Part shown: positions 25,501 through 40,259 of the stretch, one piece after another
Numbering within the stretch: the stretch's first letter is position 1
How the letters are laid out: each line of letters opens with the position of its first letter
Source of the DNA: Bugula neritina
Taxonomy: Eukaryota; Bryozoa; Gymnolaemata; Cheilostomatida; Bugulidae
DNA length: 64,000 nt
Direction of reading: 5' to 3'
NCBI GenBank assembly: GCA_964035545.1
Contig: OZ037765.1
Location: 18,470,698-18,534,697 of the forward strand
Position numbers and translations under genes: made by a program
The notes under the pieces: model-generated
Seen by the model: the letters and a program-made list of their open reading frames with translations, nothing else
What the model was told of the DNA's origin: nothing
The model's database searches: none

Positions 25501-28500
25501 CTGTTTTCTGGTTGTTAGTGAATCTTTTAGATTCTAATTGGTCGTTATATGCTTGTAGAGAGCTAACATGTTTGTCAGCTTTTGTCCTCGGCTTACTTAG
25601 GTTCAGTGGTGCACTGTGACCTCCTTCAAGAACAAATCAACACATGGAATTATATATTCATTCAACTTGGAGCTCTGCTTGTACATCATCAGCGCTCATT
25701 ACATAATATTATATAATACTTTTACACAGCGGCAGTTACAGTTCAGATATCTGTTAAATTGTAGTAATGTTAGTAAATCTGTATTTTAGTGTAATAATAA
25801 ACAACTTCTGCCCAGCACATGTTACCGGAAGTCAAATTTATTACTGTTATGTGTAAACCTGCAATGTATGGAGCTATAATAGATAGCACCGTTGCGTAAT
25901 AAGATGCACCTTTTATAATGCTTTTGTATAAGACAATCTATTGATAGAAAAGTGTTCCCTACAGATGAACGCACAAGCATGGTTTCTGACTTTTGAATAA
26001 TCATTAAACACCCAACAATTGTTATTAGGGGATACAGGACCCATCGGTAGGTTAGGATACCATCTAAAGAACTGATTGTAGGTTATGCCATCTAGAAATT
26101 GTGGTAAACAATGTGAATTGGTAACCATTAATAACAGCCATTGCAAAGTTAAATATATTATAAGCACTCTAACAACCTTATACATTCAAATTCTTAAAAA
26201 AAAGGCTATCAGACCCGAAATCATAGAGCTTACTGAGTCTCTTCCATTGCAGCTTGTAAATATGCATATTGATTATATATTTTATTTTACCTGCAACTAT
26301 AAACTTGTACTATTTTTTTCAAGAACATAATATAAAGCTTAAAAACTGTTATATGATAATTGGTATTTTTCTGAAGAGTTTAGACTACATTGTTGTGCTA
26401 GTTCAACATTAAAGTATTGCCGACATAATATGTAAAACCAAAAGATTAGTTCAGCATTCAAATTGGAATATTAAATTTTTAGCATTATTTGTTATCTATT
26501 TTACTGAAGAATGATTTGGCAATGAACTAACCACCTGGACACACTCTGCTAGACTTAGTGCCTAGTATTACACCTCATAGGAGAATGGGTTGTGTATAGT
26601 TGAGGAGTTGTCAGATCTGTAACTGAAGCCTTCACTTTCTATGACAAGTTTATGCAATAATTGAAGTGATTTATTGGCAGCCTAGGATCAATGAAAAATG
26701 TTTCAGCACACTTGAGTTCTTCATGTGAAAAAGCTATTTTCAGGCTCACTATACAAGGTGTGGTCGTGGAATGGTGGCAAGCTACTGTAAAAATTATTCA
26801 TGTAACATAATTTAAACAACAATTGCTTATAACTCGGATACCTGAGTTAATTCTTGAGATACGTTTACTTTTAACATTACATTAACATCTACTAACCAGG
26901 CTCACAAGTTCCATCGCTGTTTGGGCTGGTCGTGCCACTTCTGCAGTTATCCTCACCAGCTAAAAAATACAAACTAAATGTAAAAAACTGGTTGATTTAC
27001 AATTTCATTTTTATTAATTTCATATGTAGGTGTTACAAAGCTTTGCATTGTATTTCATCCAGTCATATGCAACTTGAGAGCCTGATAATAATTGAAACAA
27101 GTACTTGCGTAATCTTAAGAATGTAGGCATAATATGGCAGAATTCTTCACAATTGATATTCAGCTAGCAGTAAATTAAGGAAGCTTTTGTTAGGGACTGC
27201 ATTGTAATGGCCATTGTAGCTTCAGGCTTCTTAAACCTATTCTGTATGGCTATTGATCCATCGCACACATTCAATTGAAAAGTGCTGTACCAACTCCTCT
27301 TACATGCAATGCATAGTCAGCTAGGCAAACTCACCATTGTTATTGCTCGCTTTTTTTAGCTGGTTGTCTCGTGACTCATCCGAGTTCTAAAACAATGATA
27401 AATGACATGACATGAAGAGATGGTTAGGCATTTGAAGCATCACCCAGTAAGTGAAAAGTGAAGAGAAAGAGAGAGGCAGCTTATTGTTTATCCTGTTGAG
27501 AATGGCATCCAGAAACTAAACAAAGTAGAGTGTATTAGAAGGCTTTGTTTGTGATAGATATAACAGCTACTATTATTATATAGCTGCCACTATGTCCTAC
27601 TGTGCAGTAAGCAGCAGTGATGTAATGATCTAATAAGAAAGCAACTAGTAAATACTTATATTAACAAATTATCTGATTATAAGTGAGGTGGGAGCTAGCA
27701 GAGTCGTACAACAACTGAATGGTATGGACTAGTACGGGCTGAATCCGGTTGCCACCTAATTACTGAATATGGAGCTACAACACCATCAAACCACCGCAGC
27801 TTTTCAAACAACCTCAGCAGTAATTAAGAGTCCAGAGTTAAATGTGGTATATAAAAATATACGATGTTTTTGAAGCTTAAAAACTTGCTAAATTGCCATT
27901 CCAATAGCTTTTTGATCTCTTATTGGCACACTTTATTGAGCATTGTTGGTTGCTGGTAGCATAACATTTCACACTCAGCTACAATGGCAAGGGTAGAGTG
28001 ACTAACTGCTATCTGTACAAATAAAAGAGAACAAATAATATTGTGCCCGGTTTGAACCCAAATGAAAGCAATGGTGCAGGACAGAGTCACCTTGTACAGA
28101 AGAGAAGCACATGGGTGGAGTGTGGCAGCCCCAGACTACATTGATGGCTACAACATTTGGAAATTCATGCATTCAGTGATAAGTCAACAGTCATCAGTCA
28201 TGCCAAAATGATGATATTGAGCAAGTTGCTCCATTATTATTAGTTTGGCAGGATATCTAACAACCAGTATTGTTTTGACCAAGACTGAGAACCTTGAAAG
28301 CGTTGAATCTAGTATGATTATAGTCACCCACCCTTACACAAACTAAATGTGTCATTCAACAGCAATCTGGCGAGATGCTAAAATAGCAACATCTGGACTA
28401 TGATTTGACAGATCCCATTGTTTTTGTTGAAACCAAATGATAATTTGACTAGTCTTACTAGAGAATAGAGCGAAGCACAATTCCATTATTTTATAATGGT

Positions 28501-29104
28501 GATATTTTTGTCATTGTTTTAGACATTAGCTTTATAGTAGTCTATTTAGAAGAATATGCCCCAGAGTCAAACTGAAGTAAGGCACCAGTGAATTGACATT
28601 TAGTAAGCTAACACCAATGCTGAGCAGTAAAAGCTAATTTGATAATGAATGAGTGAATGATTCACAAGACATTAAAATGGCTGAGCGGTAGCACACAAAA
28701 TTTCACAGATAATAATGAAGCCAAGTAACGGAAACTTCGACTATTACCTCATTCCGTACCAGATTCTTGGATAGATGCTGGAGACTAGTTATGATCTCAC
28801 TGAGGATACGCTGCTTCTCCGTGACGCTGTCGCCACTGTTGAGCACAGTCTTTTCTACTATATTTCGAACATCCTCCAAAGGGAAGGAGGCTACACTTTT
28901 CTCAATCATGGAAAGAGATGTTTGGTTATCTTGGCTACAGTCATTGACTGAGCTGCGTTTAGAGTTAATATCAACAGATATGGGTTCTTGGTCACCATAA
29001 GTCGAAGTGAAGTCAGGCCGAATGGAGCCATCGTCTATATTATTCAATTTAGGCATGGTGGGTGAGAGCTTGGTGGGCACGTTCTTCCTTTTAGATGAGG
29101 ACAT
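22546..29104 (-). CDS. SoxD: SoxD-group HMG-box transcription factor, 10 coding exons, 504 aa
   Basis: Homologue of vertebrate Sox5/Sox6/Sox13, HMG proteins that bend DNA and modulate other Sox factors. Exons, minus: 29104-28748, 27386-27335, 26959-26897, 25623-25501, 24968-24748, 24296-24146, 23683-23528, 23361-23256, 23052-22913, 22691-22546. All phases agree and total 505 codons with stop. Features: residues 1-119 acidic/Ser-rich with a short heptad-like helix near [21 protein letters not shown] at about 163-167, a CtBP-type motif also found in vertebrate SoxD; a Met/Ala/Pro-rich stretch 200-310; HMG box at about 339-410 ([46 protein letters not shown]); then the SoxD-specific block [20 protein letters not shown]. 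The HMG box is split by an intron after KLLG. The protein is much shorter than vertebrate Sox5/6, and the long leucine zipper with Q-box is not evident. The acceptor lies only four bases before the ATG, so 5' UTR exon(s) lie upstream. Confidence 0.95.
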
Positions 29105-29108
29105 ATCA

Positions 29109-32100
29109 CTGAAAGAAAATTGTATTAGACAAACACTAGGATTAATGATTAAGATGCAGAAAAACTAAGTGCAATATGAATACTTACAATGAGCGATAAA
29201 TTGACTGACAATGCCTGGTGTCAGGCAATTAGGAAACTATTAGAAGATAAAATAATGTTGAAGGTGATATTAATTGTATCCGAGCAGTGAGTTTGCAGCA
29301 GCAGAGCTCAATGATGCTAGATTACAAGTTTGTGTTAACCAGAACAAAGCAACTGTATCTTAATAATGAACACTTAAAACAAGAGATAAGATTTCAATAA
29401 ATTATACATGATATTAGCAGCTTATCCAAACAAGCAAGCAATTACTTTATCATTGAACAAAAGAGTAGAGACAACTTGGGCTGCTGCTAGCCTATTGTAC
29501 ATTAGTAATCGATATAAATAACAATGAATAGAGACCTGTATATAGAACAATAGGCATTCTAATACAGTATACAAATCTAAGGAATCCACACGTAACAAAT
29601 ACAAAAATCAATGCATCTCTTTTAGTCTTGTATAGATTGCTGTTGTCATGTTATAAAGGAATCACAATACTGACATTATTGTTGTATTGACTACAATATA
29701 ATATGGCATACAAGCTGTTGGCACTCTATCAACAATACAATTGTGTTTCAAAAAGAAGGCATTAATGTGTACTGAGGATACAGATGGCACTGCCTAGAGC
29801 TCCATAGATTGTAACCTTACCTGCCTTGCGTACCATCAAGACTATATATAGAAATACAAAGACTAAAGCCACAATATATTGTAAATAGTTTCTCTAAATG
29901 AAATACTAACTACCCAGTAACAAGTGATCTACAAAAACAACATCAAGCATGGAGAGAAATAAGATACTAAAATTTCACTTAAGGCTGTAAATTTGGAGTG
30001 GAATGAAATTACATACACTATTATCAGCTTTCACTTTATTTGTCTCCCTTTACATTCCAACAGAAATATCTTCTTAAATACCAAAAAACTTTTCAATTTT
30101 ACAATTGTGCGAATACTAAGAGAAGAAAAAACAAAAACAATAAAAGCTCCAAAACAGCCTCATTTACAAGAGGAAAGTTTGTTCATTAAACTAAATTTAC
30201 TGAAATAGTCAAGTGTTTACCTGAAAAATGGCAAATCTGTAGCTATCCAACAGAGTATACATAGTCATAAGATATAAACTTATAATATGAAGACCTAATA
30301 TGAATGCTTCTTTTTTCAACAAAACAAAGCAGCACTTCAGCTTTCAACAATAGCCACTAATATATCAATGATCAGAGCCGAGCAGAGGCAACCGAGTGAT
30401 TGTGAAAAGAAAACATGACTGTCTTGACACAAAAGACTGCTCCATTTGATTACAAATGTTAATAACACAACCTCACAGCATAGTGTACTGTATACTGATC
30501 AATATATGCATATTATTATTATGCGCGTGATAATAATTGTATGAAAGACAATAGCCTGAATTAGCTTAGTCCCAAACGATAGAGGGAGAGAATAAGATTG
30601 TATAGCAAATCAATGGGGATTGTTATTAGTGGAGTTTGTATTGGTTGACTTGACTAATAAGATAGAGCAAGCCATTATTACAGATTTAGTTAGCTATGTA
30701 TAGACAATAGTATTGTATAAGATGTTAATTTACTTTGAAGCCTGTTCACTCACGCTCAGTCCAATGACCATAGCACCATAGCCATGGGATAGCTAAATAT
30801 AAATGTTATTCTGTAACTAGTATAGTGTTGACAATAATTAAATTTACTAAATTTTCACCCAAGTAAATATCTATCAACTTTCAATAAGTAAAGAGTAAAG
30901 ACTCAAAAGAAACTAAATATAAAATAGTTTACAATCACAAGTAGAAGTTAGCGTTACTGTTAGTTAGCTCACCAAAGAGTGGGATATGGGATCCAATGCA
31001 AGCGCATGTTTACACTTTTTGTCACGGGAAATTGTGAAGCTAAAAATAAAAGTTGAAAACACCACAGTTCTTCGTCTGGCTAAACTCTCCCTTTCTCTCG
31101 ATTGCTACGCTGCGTTGGTACGATTCATCGGAGTTGGGCTGTTGCCTTCACTGTATGTACAGCCAGCTACTAATGACCTTATATTGTTGATGATGCATTA
31201 CTAACCGAGAGCGTTTTTTGTGTTGTGAGGTCGGCAAGTGGTTAGGAGGTCAAATGTCACAATGAGAAACAATCAAAGGAATGCCAAATAAATCAACATT
31301 ATTGTACAACATTAGCAGGGCTACCAGTCACGGACATCAAACGCTGTAGATTGCAGTGTGGAGCTTCTATTAGTTGACTGTATTTTTAGGTGCACACAAT
31401 CAACTTCTCAGTTTCTCAATCAACAAATTAATAGCAGAATAAGTTGATTCAGCTCTTAAACAACTAGACTAATTAAATTTGATCAGAATAGTACACTATC
31501 TTACTGAATTGCAATCTACTGACAAGAAAGCACAAATAAACCAGCTGACTGTCACTAAAATCATGAGCTTGTTCAATCCCAAGTGCAAAATTTAAAACCT
31601 TCATAAATCATAATGATTACAAAAGAGTCAGTTGAAGTAAAATCAACTAGCTAGGAATTGTTCTCTTTTCAATTACCTAATATTATCGATAGTTGTTGGT
31701 AGAGTTTGTACCGAAGAGCTTGCAAAAACCTATGCTGTATTATATTCATCCTCCAGGATGTAGCAAGTTTTAGTGGAATATAAATCTAGTTACTTTTTTA
31801 TGCCTTGCAAAAACTTCTAGTGCTGTTCACTAACTGCCTTTCCCTATTTTTTGCTCACTTCAACACCAATGCCGGCTACAAAATTGTGTTAGTTGTGTAA
31901 TGGAACTTTTTACAACAATGTAAGTAAAGTATTATCACATGTGTATTATATTATACATAGTATAAAAATGCAATAGTTGATATATTATTTTCTTTTCACA
32001 TTATATGGGAACTTTGCCAAGATACATTTTCTAATGACAGTTTTAAAATTTTGGTTGTATTCCAAAGTCAGACAACTCCTTTTGCAAGACTGTATTTTAG

Positions 32101-35100
32101 CCAATCTCGAAACTAGTAACCTAATAACTTGCCAAGTAGAATTTCCTGCTTTGTACAACTTTAGTTGAGATAATAAATGTTATTAGAAAAGTTAAAAAAT
32201 TACATTACACGCAGAAAAACTCATCTGGGGCTAAAAAGCATATAATATTACTTATATAACATATAGTAATATTTGCATACAGATAGATACAGATAAAACA
32301 TACAGTGTGGAAACATTGATAAAGTCAAGATTTGGTATACATTTTAATATTTTAAACTTGTGTTACCTTTATTAAAACATTTGGATATTATTCCTAACAA
32401 GATTGTATTAGCTTTGGGAGTATAGGCAGAGTTTTTCAGCAGAATTCCAGGAAATAATTTCATGTACGAAGTTTAAGTGTAAGTGTAGGTGTTCCTGGTA
32501 AGTGAAATATGCTCATATACAAATTATATGTCATTGTTTCAACATGTGTAGTAAGGGCAATAGAAAGAGAGGACAGGTGATTGAATGCATCGCCACTAAA
32601 ATACTCTTTCAATAAACCAAAAGGTTTGAAAAAAGACATTAGCATTGTTGAATATAAAAGATTTTTGTACATTCGTACTCATCAGTTACTTTAATTATGC
32701 TATGGGCAGCCCACATTTTTAGCCTAAGGGCTTTTTTAAATTAAAGTTTGATAAAAAAAATCACTATAGCATTTAATGAACAAATCAAAACCAAAGAACT
32801 ATCACTTGTTTCTCAGACTACTGATTCTCATTGCACGATTTTTCAAGACGTTACATTCAGATCAAAATTTTATGAGTCAAATATTTATAGAAATAAATAA
32901 ATAGAACTCATGTTTTTCCAAATATTGCAATCATTGTTTCGTTAACTACTAATTGTGCAAACTCAATTACTCAATTATTTTTTAATAAGAGAGCTCTTTC
33001 TTTGAAACCTATTCCGATTAAAAACACATACAATTTTTTCCAACTCAGCTAGTCAAAAAAAGTGCAACATGCAGCAACCTAAAAGCTGCATGTAGCCCTG
33101 GCTTAATTAGACAACACTATCTGGCCTTCTATATTTTATTAGTTACAAACAAATTTATTAAAAATTAAATTAAAAATAAGTTACTCAAATATTCCTTTAC
33201 AAATCCTAGTATAATAAGTTTGTAAATTTGTAAGACAAATAAACCTACTTACTACCAAAACTGTTTAAGAAGCCAAATTCCCAATAAATCCTCAATTAGA
33301 TGTGGATATTACAGTCCAGTAAGAGAGATAACAACCACTACAGCAGCGTTCTGATGAAACAGCAGAGCATACTGAGCTTACAGTATCAGCAGACTACGTA
33401 ATCATGTAAAAAGATGTACATTGTTAGGAAAGTATTTATAGCACTACTAACTGAACAATGATGATGCCTAAGTAATTATGTAATAGAAAGCATTGTGATA
33501 ATAAAACTCAGCTATTTGATAGTGCGAATGTTTGAAGGTAATTTGCCTAGTACCAGAGTAATAGAATAAATGGCATTGTCTGCCTCTAGATCACATATAT
33601 AAACTAGATTATAATGGCTCTCAGTGCTAATGCATTGCAGCTTACCTTTACAAAAAGCATGCAGAAAAGACTATTTTACAAGACGAGTATTGTAAGTTTT
33701 CCTAGTTGCTGCAATCGAGGCGATTCTGTTCCAAGTAGTGCTGCAAGAGTAGAGCTGTGTGGAGGTTATGTGCTAGCTATTCACAATAGGACGACATTCA
33801 TTTGAACCTATACAACATGGATAATAATAGGCCTTTGTTGCATGGTTAGCTATTGCGCAAGAAATAAAAGATTTAATAGAATTGTGTGGAATTAAAATCA
33901 AATAACAATGGCACCTACAATGAAGCAAATAAGTGAGAATATGAATTAGAAAAACAACCTAATCTTTCCAGATCACAATAGGGCTATGATTAAAAACCAT
34001 AGTAATGAAGGACTACTTCACAAATCAGCCATTGTTCGGGAGAAGAATGATTTTTTACTGCAATAAAAGCATTACGTGACATTCTATACAAGCATTCTAT
34101 TGTTGGGTGGCCAAATTTCATGAAATGAATGTTTTCATTATTATCTCAATTCAGGTATTTATTGTATGAGAGTTCAAGAGCAGCAGCTGTCGCTATAACA
34201 ATAAGCAAAAGTATGAATTATAAAGGTTCAGAACATTTTTTGTTATCAATTTCTGAGCAGCCTGAAATCTGAGTAAGAATATCGATTCTACTGCACATCA
34301 TAGTCTCTGTCTATAGCCCAACTAGCATCAAATATATAGGCTACCTTGTATGTAATAAACTGTATTATGGTCACACAATAGTCAGCACATTTGCTAGCAG
34401 TAGACATGTTTCCGTTCAGTAATCATCTTTGACATAAGACTTGGTAAAGCAAATTTTTTTGCCAATATAAGTAGTATCAGTAATCTTTAGCCATACAAAA
34501 GCAGTATTTTTTAATTTTAGCTTCTTTTCTATCACCAATACAGTCATAATTAAAAATGTATTTAGTGTATTTTCCAGAACAGCAAATTGTATTGACTTCA
34601 ACTTGTGACAAACAACTCCTTATTTTTTAAACTAGATGCAGTATCAGTCCAAAATATTGCATAGAATTAATATGCTGATATTAGTTTATTTCTTGAGTTT
34701 TTTAATTATTATTTCAAGAAAAACTGCATTTCACATTTTGCTTATAGTTTAAATAATTCAATTAATCCATGCAGTATTTTTAGATCTGCTCAGCTTTACA
34801 TAACTTTCATTCCCATTTGAAAAATTTTTGATTGATTTTTCAAATGCCTATCGGTAACAAATAAGTAACATAGCCTCCCTTATACATTAACTTTATCATA
34901 AAATATTTCAATGAGCATAGACTATAAACATGTTGCATTGTTTCATGATGAATAATAAATTGCACTTTTATGTTCTTTCCTTTATGAAATGTTAGACGAT
35001 AAAGTTTTACAACATAGACACTGCACTAACAAGTAGTGCCATGTCTAGAGGTAGAGTTTTTCTATTTATTTGGTGAAATAAATAAATGCTTAATATCATG

Positions 35101-36400
35101 GGTGTCATTTGTAAATAATTTAACATTCAAACAATTTCTATTGCCCATATACGTCAACAGGCCTTACTCTCAACCCTACCAAGTCAACTATTAGTTTCCA
35201 TTATATAATGTTACCTATTATACTATTTATTACCAAAAGCACATTACTTGATTTTTAGTTGAAGCCATAAAGTGCATTGGAAGTGTACTTTATAACTTCA
35301 GTTAATGCTATTCAATGCATCCAGCTTTATATAAACCAGCAGTTTTCAACTGTGGTATGTAATAAATATTCTTTTATCTGTAGTTTTAAGCATTGCTGTT
35401 CTTCTTATGAGATCTGAGATTTTATTAAAAATGGATACTGGTGAGGCTATTCTGAGAGTTGGAAAAAAAGAGTTGCAATAAATTGAGACTGGCAAGAGTT
35501 CACATCATTCTAGATATCAAAGGGTTTAGAACTATGTCACTCTTCCATATTGAGTTTTTTGCAGAGAAAAATCTGCGTATATTTTTTTCTTTAATTTCTC
35601 TATAATAGCTAATTTTAAGCAATTGCAAAAACAACCCAAAAATGGCTCAATTTTAAGAAATGTGGTTTAGGCTTAGACAATATCTCTGGCTCTTTGAAGT
35701 TCATTATTTAATGGTTCAAACTTGATAAACCGGAATGTTACAGTAGTTACCATGATCAAGAGTTGGCCACTGTGTTTAAAGCCTTGAAAAGTGTATAGAT
35801 AGCTTCTACCACGTTTGCATGCTATTGTTAGACATTTTGAATGCCCGATTGTAGCTTAGTCATTGTGTACAATTTTGACAGTGTCTGAGAGTACTTCCAA
35901 TGAATATTTGCTTTTCAACATGAGAAGCAGAGATTTTATTTTTAATTATGCAATGCCAGAACAATGAAAGTAACAATATGAACTAACATATTATACTTGT
36001 AGCCTCTATAGAAGTTGGCCACATTAGTTCTACCAAATATTTTCTTACTGGAAGAAAACACAACTTTTTTAAAATTGAAAACTAAAAAGAATTGGAGCCA
36101 GAGTCCTACAGTAATTTAACATCTGTATTGAATTCTAGTTAGTAAAGCAAAACCAGTTTTAGAAGACTAAATTTGCCATGAGGTGCTGACGTAATAAGTG
36201 TCATCATGAGCAATTGAGGAAGATGCAAAAGCTTATTTATCATTCACTGTATAGAAAGAAAAAGGTGGTCTAAAATGATTTTAAACAAATTTTTAGGCTA
36301 TATGCTATTTTAGCAAGTTTAAGATTTTCCCAGACTTTCTGGTTTTTAAAACCAATGTAAGCAAACCCACAGCCAACCCTAGAAAAAATATTTTGCTTGG
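29109..36400. other. Gene-poor region upstream of SoxD
   Basis: No coding exon with family support on either strand. The stretch 30960-31260 is a little richer in G+C and CpG (for example CTACGCTGCG near 31106) and contains one CCAAT (30992-30996). It could hold a SoxD 5' UTR exon or promoter, but nothing in the sequence proves it. Confidence 0.45.
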
Positions 36401-36405
36401 CCTTA

Positions 36406-36654
36406 CTATTTGATGCAAATATAAAGTGGCTGTTCCATTCGAACATGACAACTATTGGCCATTTTTAATGTGTCCAGGCAGATGTTCTCAAAGTCAGCGA
36501 TTGGGTAGAGTTTATGACACCTCATTGGACATTTATATTCGATAAGATGATGCTGTCCCAATAAAAGGAGACAGGGAGACAAACATCTCCTGTCCAATAA
36601 GAGCCAGGCATAACTTTTTGAATCAAGCAGTGTTTGATCCTCGATGTACTGCAA
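36406..36654 (-). other. Short open frame with a YqaJ-like patch; unproven
   Basis: An 82-codon frame contains LIEYKCPMRC, resembling the I-x-K-C-P motif of YqaJ-type exonucleases found in some transposons. No upstream GASPDG-like motif or downstream Q-rich motif was found nearby, so it is at best a remnant. Confidence 0.2.
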
Positions 36655-39600
36655 TGTCGTAGGTCAACTCGGCCATTTTTAAAAATGGCTGACATAAGCT
36701 GTTTCGGTCCACTTTACGGCAAAGTGTATCTGGGCTGTAACTGAAAAGTACACTTTTCATCTCAATTCTCCCTAAACTAGCAGCCTAAATCCGATATACT
36801 ATATAGCAACTCGGTATTTTACTGATGCTGGAGTACAGTATTTGCGTATATGAATAAATCACAGTCTATTTACTCTTTTTGTGAATAGTTCAAATAACTA
36901 AACTTAGTAAGGATTAGTTTAGTTATTTAAAAGTTTTAGAGTAGATAAAGCTGTTTTACTAAAGCTTACATCTTGCAGTGATTTAATTAGTAGATACTCT
37001 GTAAATACCCAAAATAAAACTTTAACTGTTACTATAAGTATATATATGTGATAGTAATACTAATGCTGACTGTTGAGTTTAACTGTTCTCCCTCCCCAAG
37101 ACAAAAGAAATCAATGTTGGTAACTTAAAATTGCACCATCAACAAATTGACTTGATAGTGCCTAGTTAATCAATATTATAATACAAATTATAATACAAAG
37201 CACACGTGATCATATATATAATTAAATTTTTCTAAATGGACTACTAGCCTAAAGATAAACTTACAGGATTTTAAATTGTTTGATTTTTATGTCTAAATGG
37301 GTTGAGGCCAGAAATAGTACTAGTTTAGAACCATCCATGCATACATAATTTATGGATAACCACAAATATTGTAAAATTCTGTAACTTTAATTAGTGTTAT
37401 ACTGACTAGATGAGAATCACATTGATATAATTATGAAATAAAAGTAAAAAAAATCTATTGGTACATTATAGCCTTAAATAAGTATAACCAACATTCACTA
37501 AGTGACAGTATCAGTATGACTGTAATATCATTACAATATTCATAATGAAAATGAAAAACATATTAGTACTTTAGCTACATACTCTATCCCTCCATGCATC
37601 AAGTATCAAGAAACAAAATAAAGCAGATTTACTGCGTAGCTGTAACCTGGCAAAACACCCTCCGAATAGTTTAGCATAAGCTTATAATCATGTTTGCATT
37701 GCTCACAAAAGAAAGATCTTATAATGCAGATAGATAACAATGGAGACAATGAAAGCTGAATAAATTGTTAGATGTGTGTTACATAATGCCTTCTTTGTTT
37801 AGTAAAGCCTTAGAGACAGCCTATGAATATATTGACAACACAATATAGACACTGAACAATACAGCGCACAATGAGGCAAGACTACAATAAGCTGCCAGCA
37901 TACAGGGATCATGGCTGCTATATTATACTACTGTACTAAGATGTATTGGCCAAGTTATGTAATCGTTCTCAAAATTGCAGACACTATTGTTCATTCAACT
38001 GGTATGCTTATAGGTTTTGTTAGAAGTAATATCCCGCACTACACTAAGTTCTAATTATACGTTACAATTGGTTAAACACCCCAGATGATTCTACACTACA
38101 GTAGGTGGAAAATCGGCTGACTGCATGCATCAGTTGCATAATAGTTTATCTCATGCATTGTTAATAACAGTGATTGTTGCAGAGTTTTAATTGCATGCAT
38201 TATTATTTAGAAATCCATAGGCCAATAATCTAACCTACGTATAATACAATAAAAGCCAAGAAGAAAAGCCTTGTTACCATTAGCATAACCTCCGGGTGTG
38301 CGTATCATACGTATAATTTATATGCATGCGTTGTTCGATTATATAACAATAAGCAGGAATGCAGAAAGTATAACCCACTGCTGTATAAGTTGAGGTAATT
38401 GTATATTATAAACCACAAATTACTAGTTATGCTCTGATGGAACATAATAGCAGTACGCCTGAGAACGAATTTGAGATGGGAAGCATTTTTCGTATCTGAT
38501 AGTAGGCTGAGTAATCAGCCTCTGTATTATAATACAACAATTTACTCATTCCTATAAACTCTAATATCTTTTGTTAGCATATCCAGATGTGTTGAAACTA
38601 AACCGACTATTACTTACCAGCATGTCATAGTTATTACACATAATAAAGAAACACTTTGTTAATTCTAGCAGCTGTATTTGCTCAAAGTTGGCAATAGTTG
38701 CAAGGAAAAGACATCAAATAATAAAACAATGCCACCATACTTGGTGGTGGTAGTCCAGGACAAACTAGAACAAAGTTTCTACATTACAGGCAGGCAGTAA
38801 TGAGAGCATATTTTTGATTTGATATCAAATGACATGCTTGTATTATTATGGAACAAGCCACTGCCATCAATAATCTTTACTAACTTACTTACTATCATTG
38901 TTAGATTTGGTCTACAGATATTATACAAGAGTATACTTATACATTATATACCATTAGACTAACCTTTTGTCATCGGTGACAGCTGTACTGCACTGCAAGC
39001 ATGTATTGTGCTAAGTACTTGATGCTCACCACCTCATATTTCACTGATAACAAGAAGTCTATTGTTATGCTGCCTTATCTATACCTCATTAATAACGCAA
39101 TCATCAGCAAGTTACTTCTCATCAAGGAAAACAAACATAGTGCAGAAGATAGGAGCTAGCAGAGGTAAACATTGTACGCTCTAGCTTACTTTTCTCAAAG
39201 ACAAAGACCAAAAATTATACAAATAAAGTTCTTAAAAGTAAGATAAGGCCTGTAGTACTGCATCTTTAGTTATCACTCTATTATTTCATAGCTCTAAAAA
39301 GAGTGAACAAAGTCCAAAGAGCTAAATTTACCCTTACTCTGTGATCAAAATTCGTAGTTATATTAGGATTTGTAGCATAAATAATGCTGTTACCTTATTT
39401 CAGCTTAGAGAATTTTGTTATACTTTACATTGTAGTAAATACATTGATGTCTATTATGGGCTCTGATATAAGCATCTGGATAGCTGAAGAAGGATCAATC
39501 GTTGGCAGGTTGAGGACAAAAGAGTTACTATTAACTCCTTCTATTGTAGAATAGAATATAACATTAGTATAGAGAAAAGATGCTAGAGTTCCTTTAGTTG

Positions 39601-39800
39601 GCAATGCAAGTACAGGTGTTAAGTCTTTGTTAGTTCAAAGGAGCCAACATTGTACACAAAATTCACAGTAGAGTAAGGAGATTGCATGCTTCAGATTAGT
39701 ATTATATTATAATATTATTGTTGCTGTAGCAAGGTAAGGAGTAAAATATACTTAGGTATTCACGTTTTCAAATGCTTTACTCTTCATGTTTGCATCTATT
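36655..39800. other. AT-rich intergenic, nothing recognised
   Basis: No coding exon, RNA gene or clear repeat could be supported. Confidence 0.45.
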
Positions 39801-39810
39801 AGAAAATATC

Positions 39811-40222
39811 AATTAGAAAGCACTTACTAGGAACACAAATCACCAATAGACAACTCGAAAAAAAAGCATTTAGGAAATGCACAATTGGAAAATAGATGTT
39901 TAGAAAAAGACATTTAGAAAATGAAGAATCTTTAACATGGCCTAGTCCGGAGAGGGCTTTCAGCATCTGTTTGAGTCTAAAATAGCTTTCAAAAATAAAT
40001 GTAAAGTAAAATAAGCAAAATGAGTTACCAGCTAGTTCTAATTTAATATTACCCACACTTACAATAAGCTATTTTGAACCCGCCCAGATGCTGAACACCC
40101 CTTCCAGACTAGGCTATGTTGAAGATTCTTCATTTGCTAAATGTCTATTTTCAAGTTGTCTGTTGGTGAATTGTCCGCCTGTCTTCCAAATATGTGTTTT
40201 CTAACTGTCATTTTCAAAATTT
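39811..40222. mobile_element. Foldback (long inverted repeat) element
   Basis: The left arm, about 39811-39988, and the right arm, about 40069-40222, are reverse complements with scattered mismatches. On the left, GACATTTAGAAAATGAAGAA, then CCTAGTCCGGAGAGGGC and CAGCATCTG; the right arm reversed reads GACATTTAGCAAATGAAGAA, then CCTAGTCTGGAAGGGGT and CAGCATCTG. The outer parts also pair (CACCAATAGACAACT with CACCAACAGACAACT). The left arm has an extra stretch of about 37 bases near 39863-39899 made of a partial duplicate of the GAAAATAGA-GTTTAG motif. The central spacer is about 80 bp. No coding frame is present. MITE copy 2 lies only about 40 bp to the right. Confidence 0.8.
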
Positions 40223-40259
40223 CATGTCACCGTTTGTCTAAATAATTCAAATTTGGAGG

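Noticed and set aside
36406-36654. YqaJ-like exonuclease remnant as a firm call
   Set aside because: Only one motif (LIEYKCP) matches and the other family motifs are missing. Kept only as a low-confidence entry.
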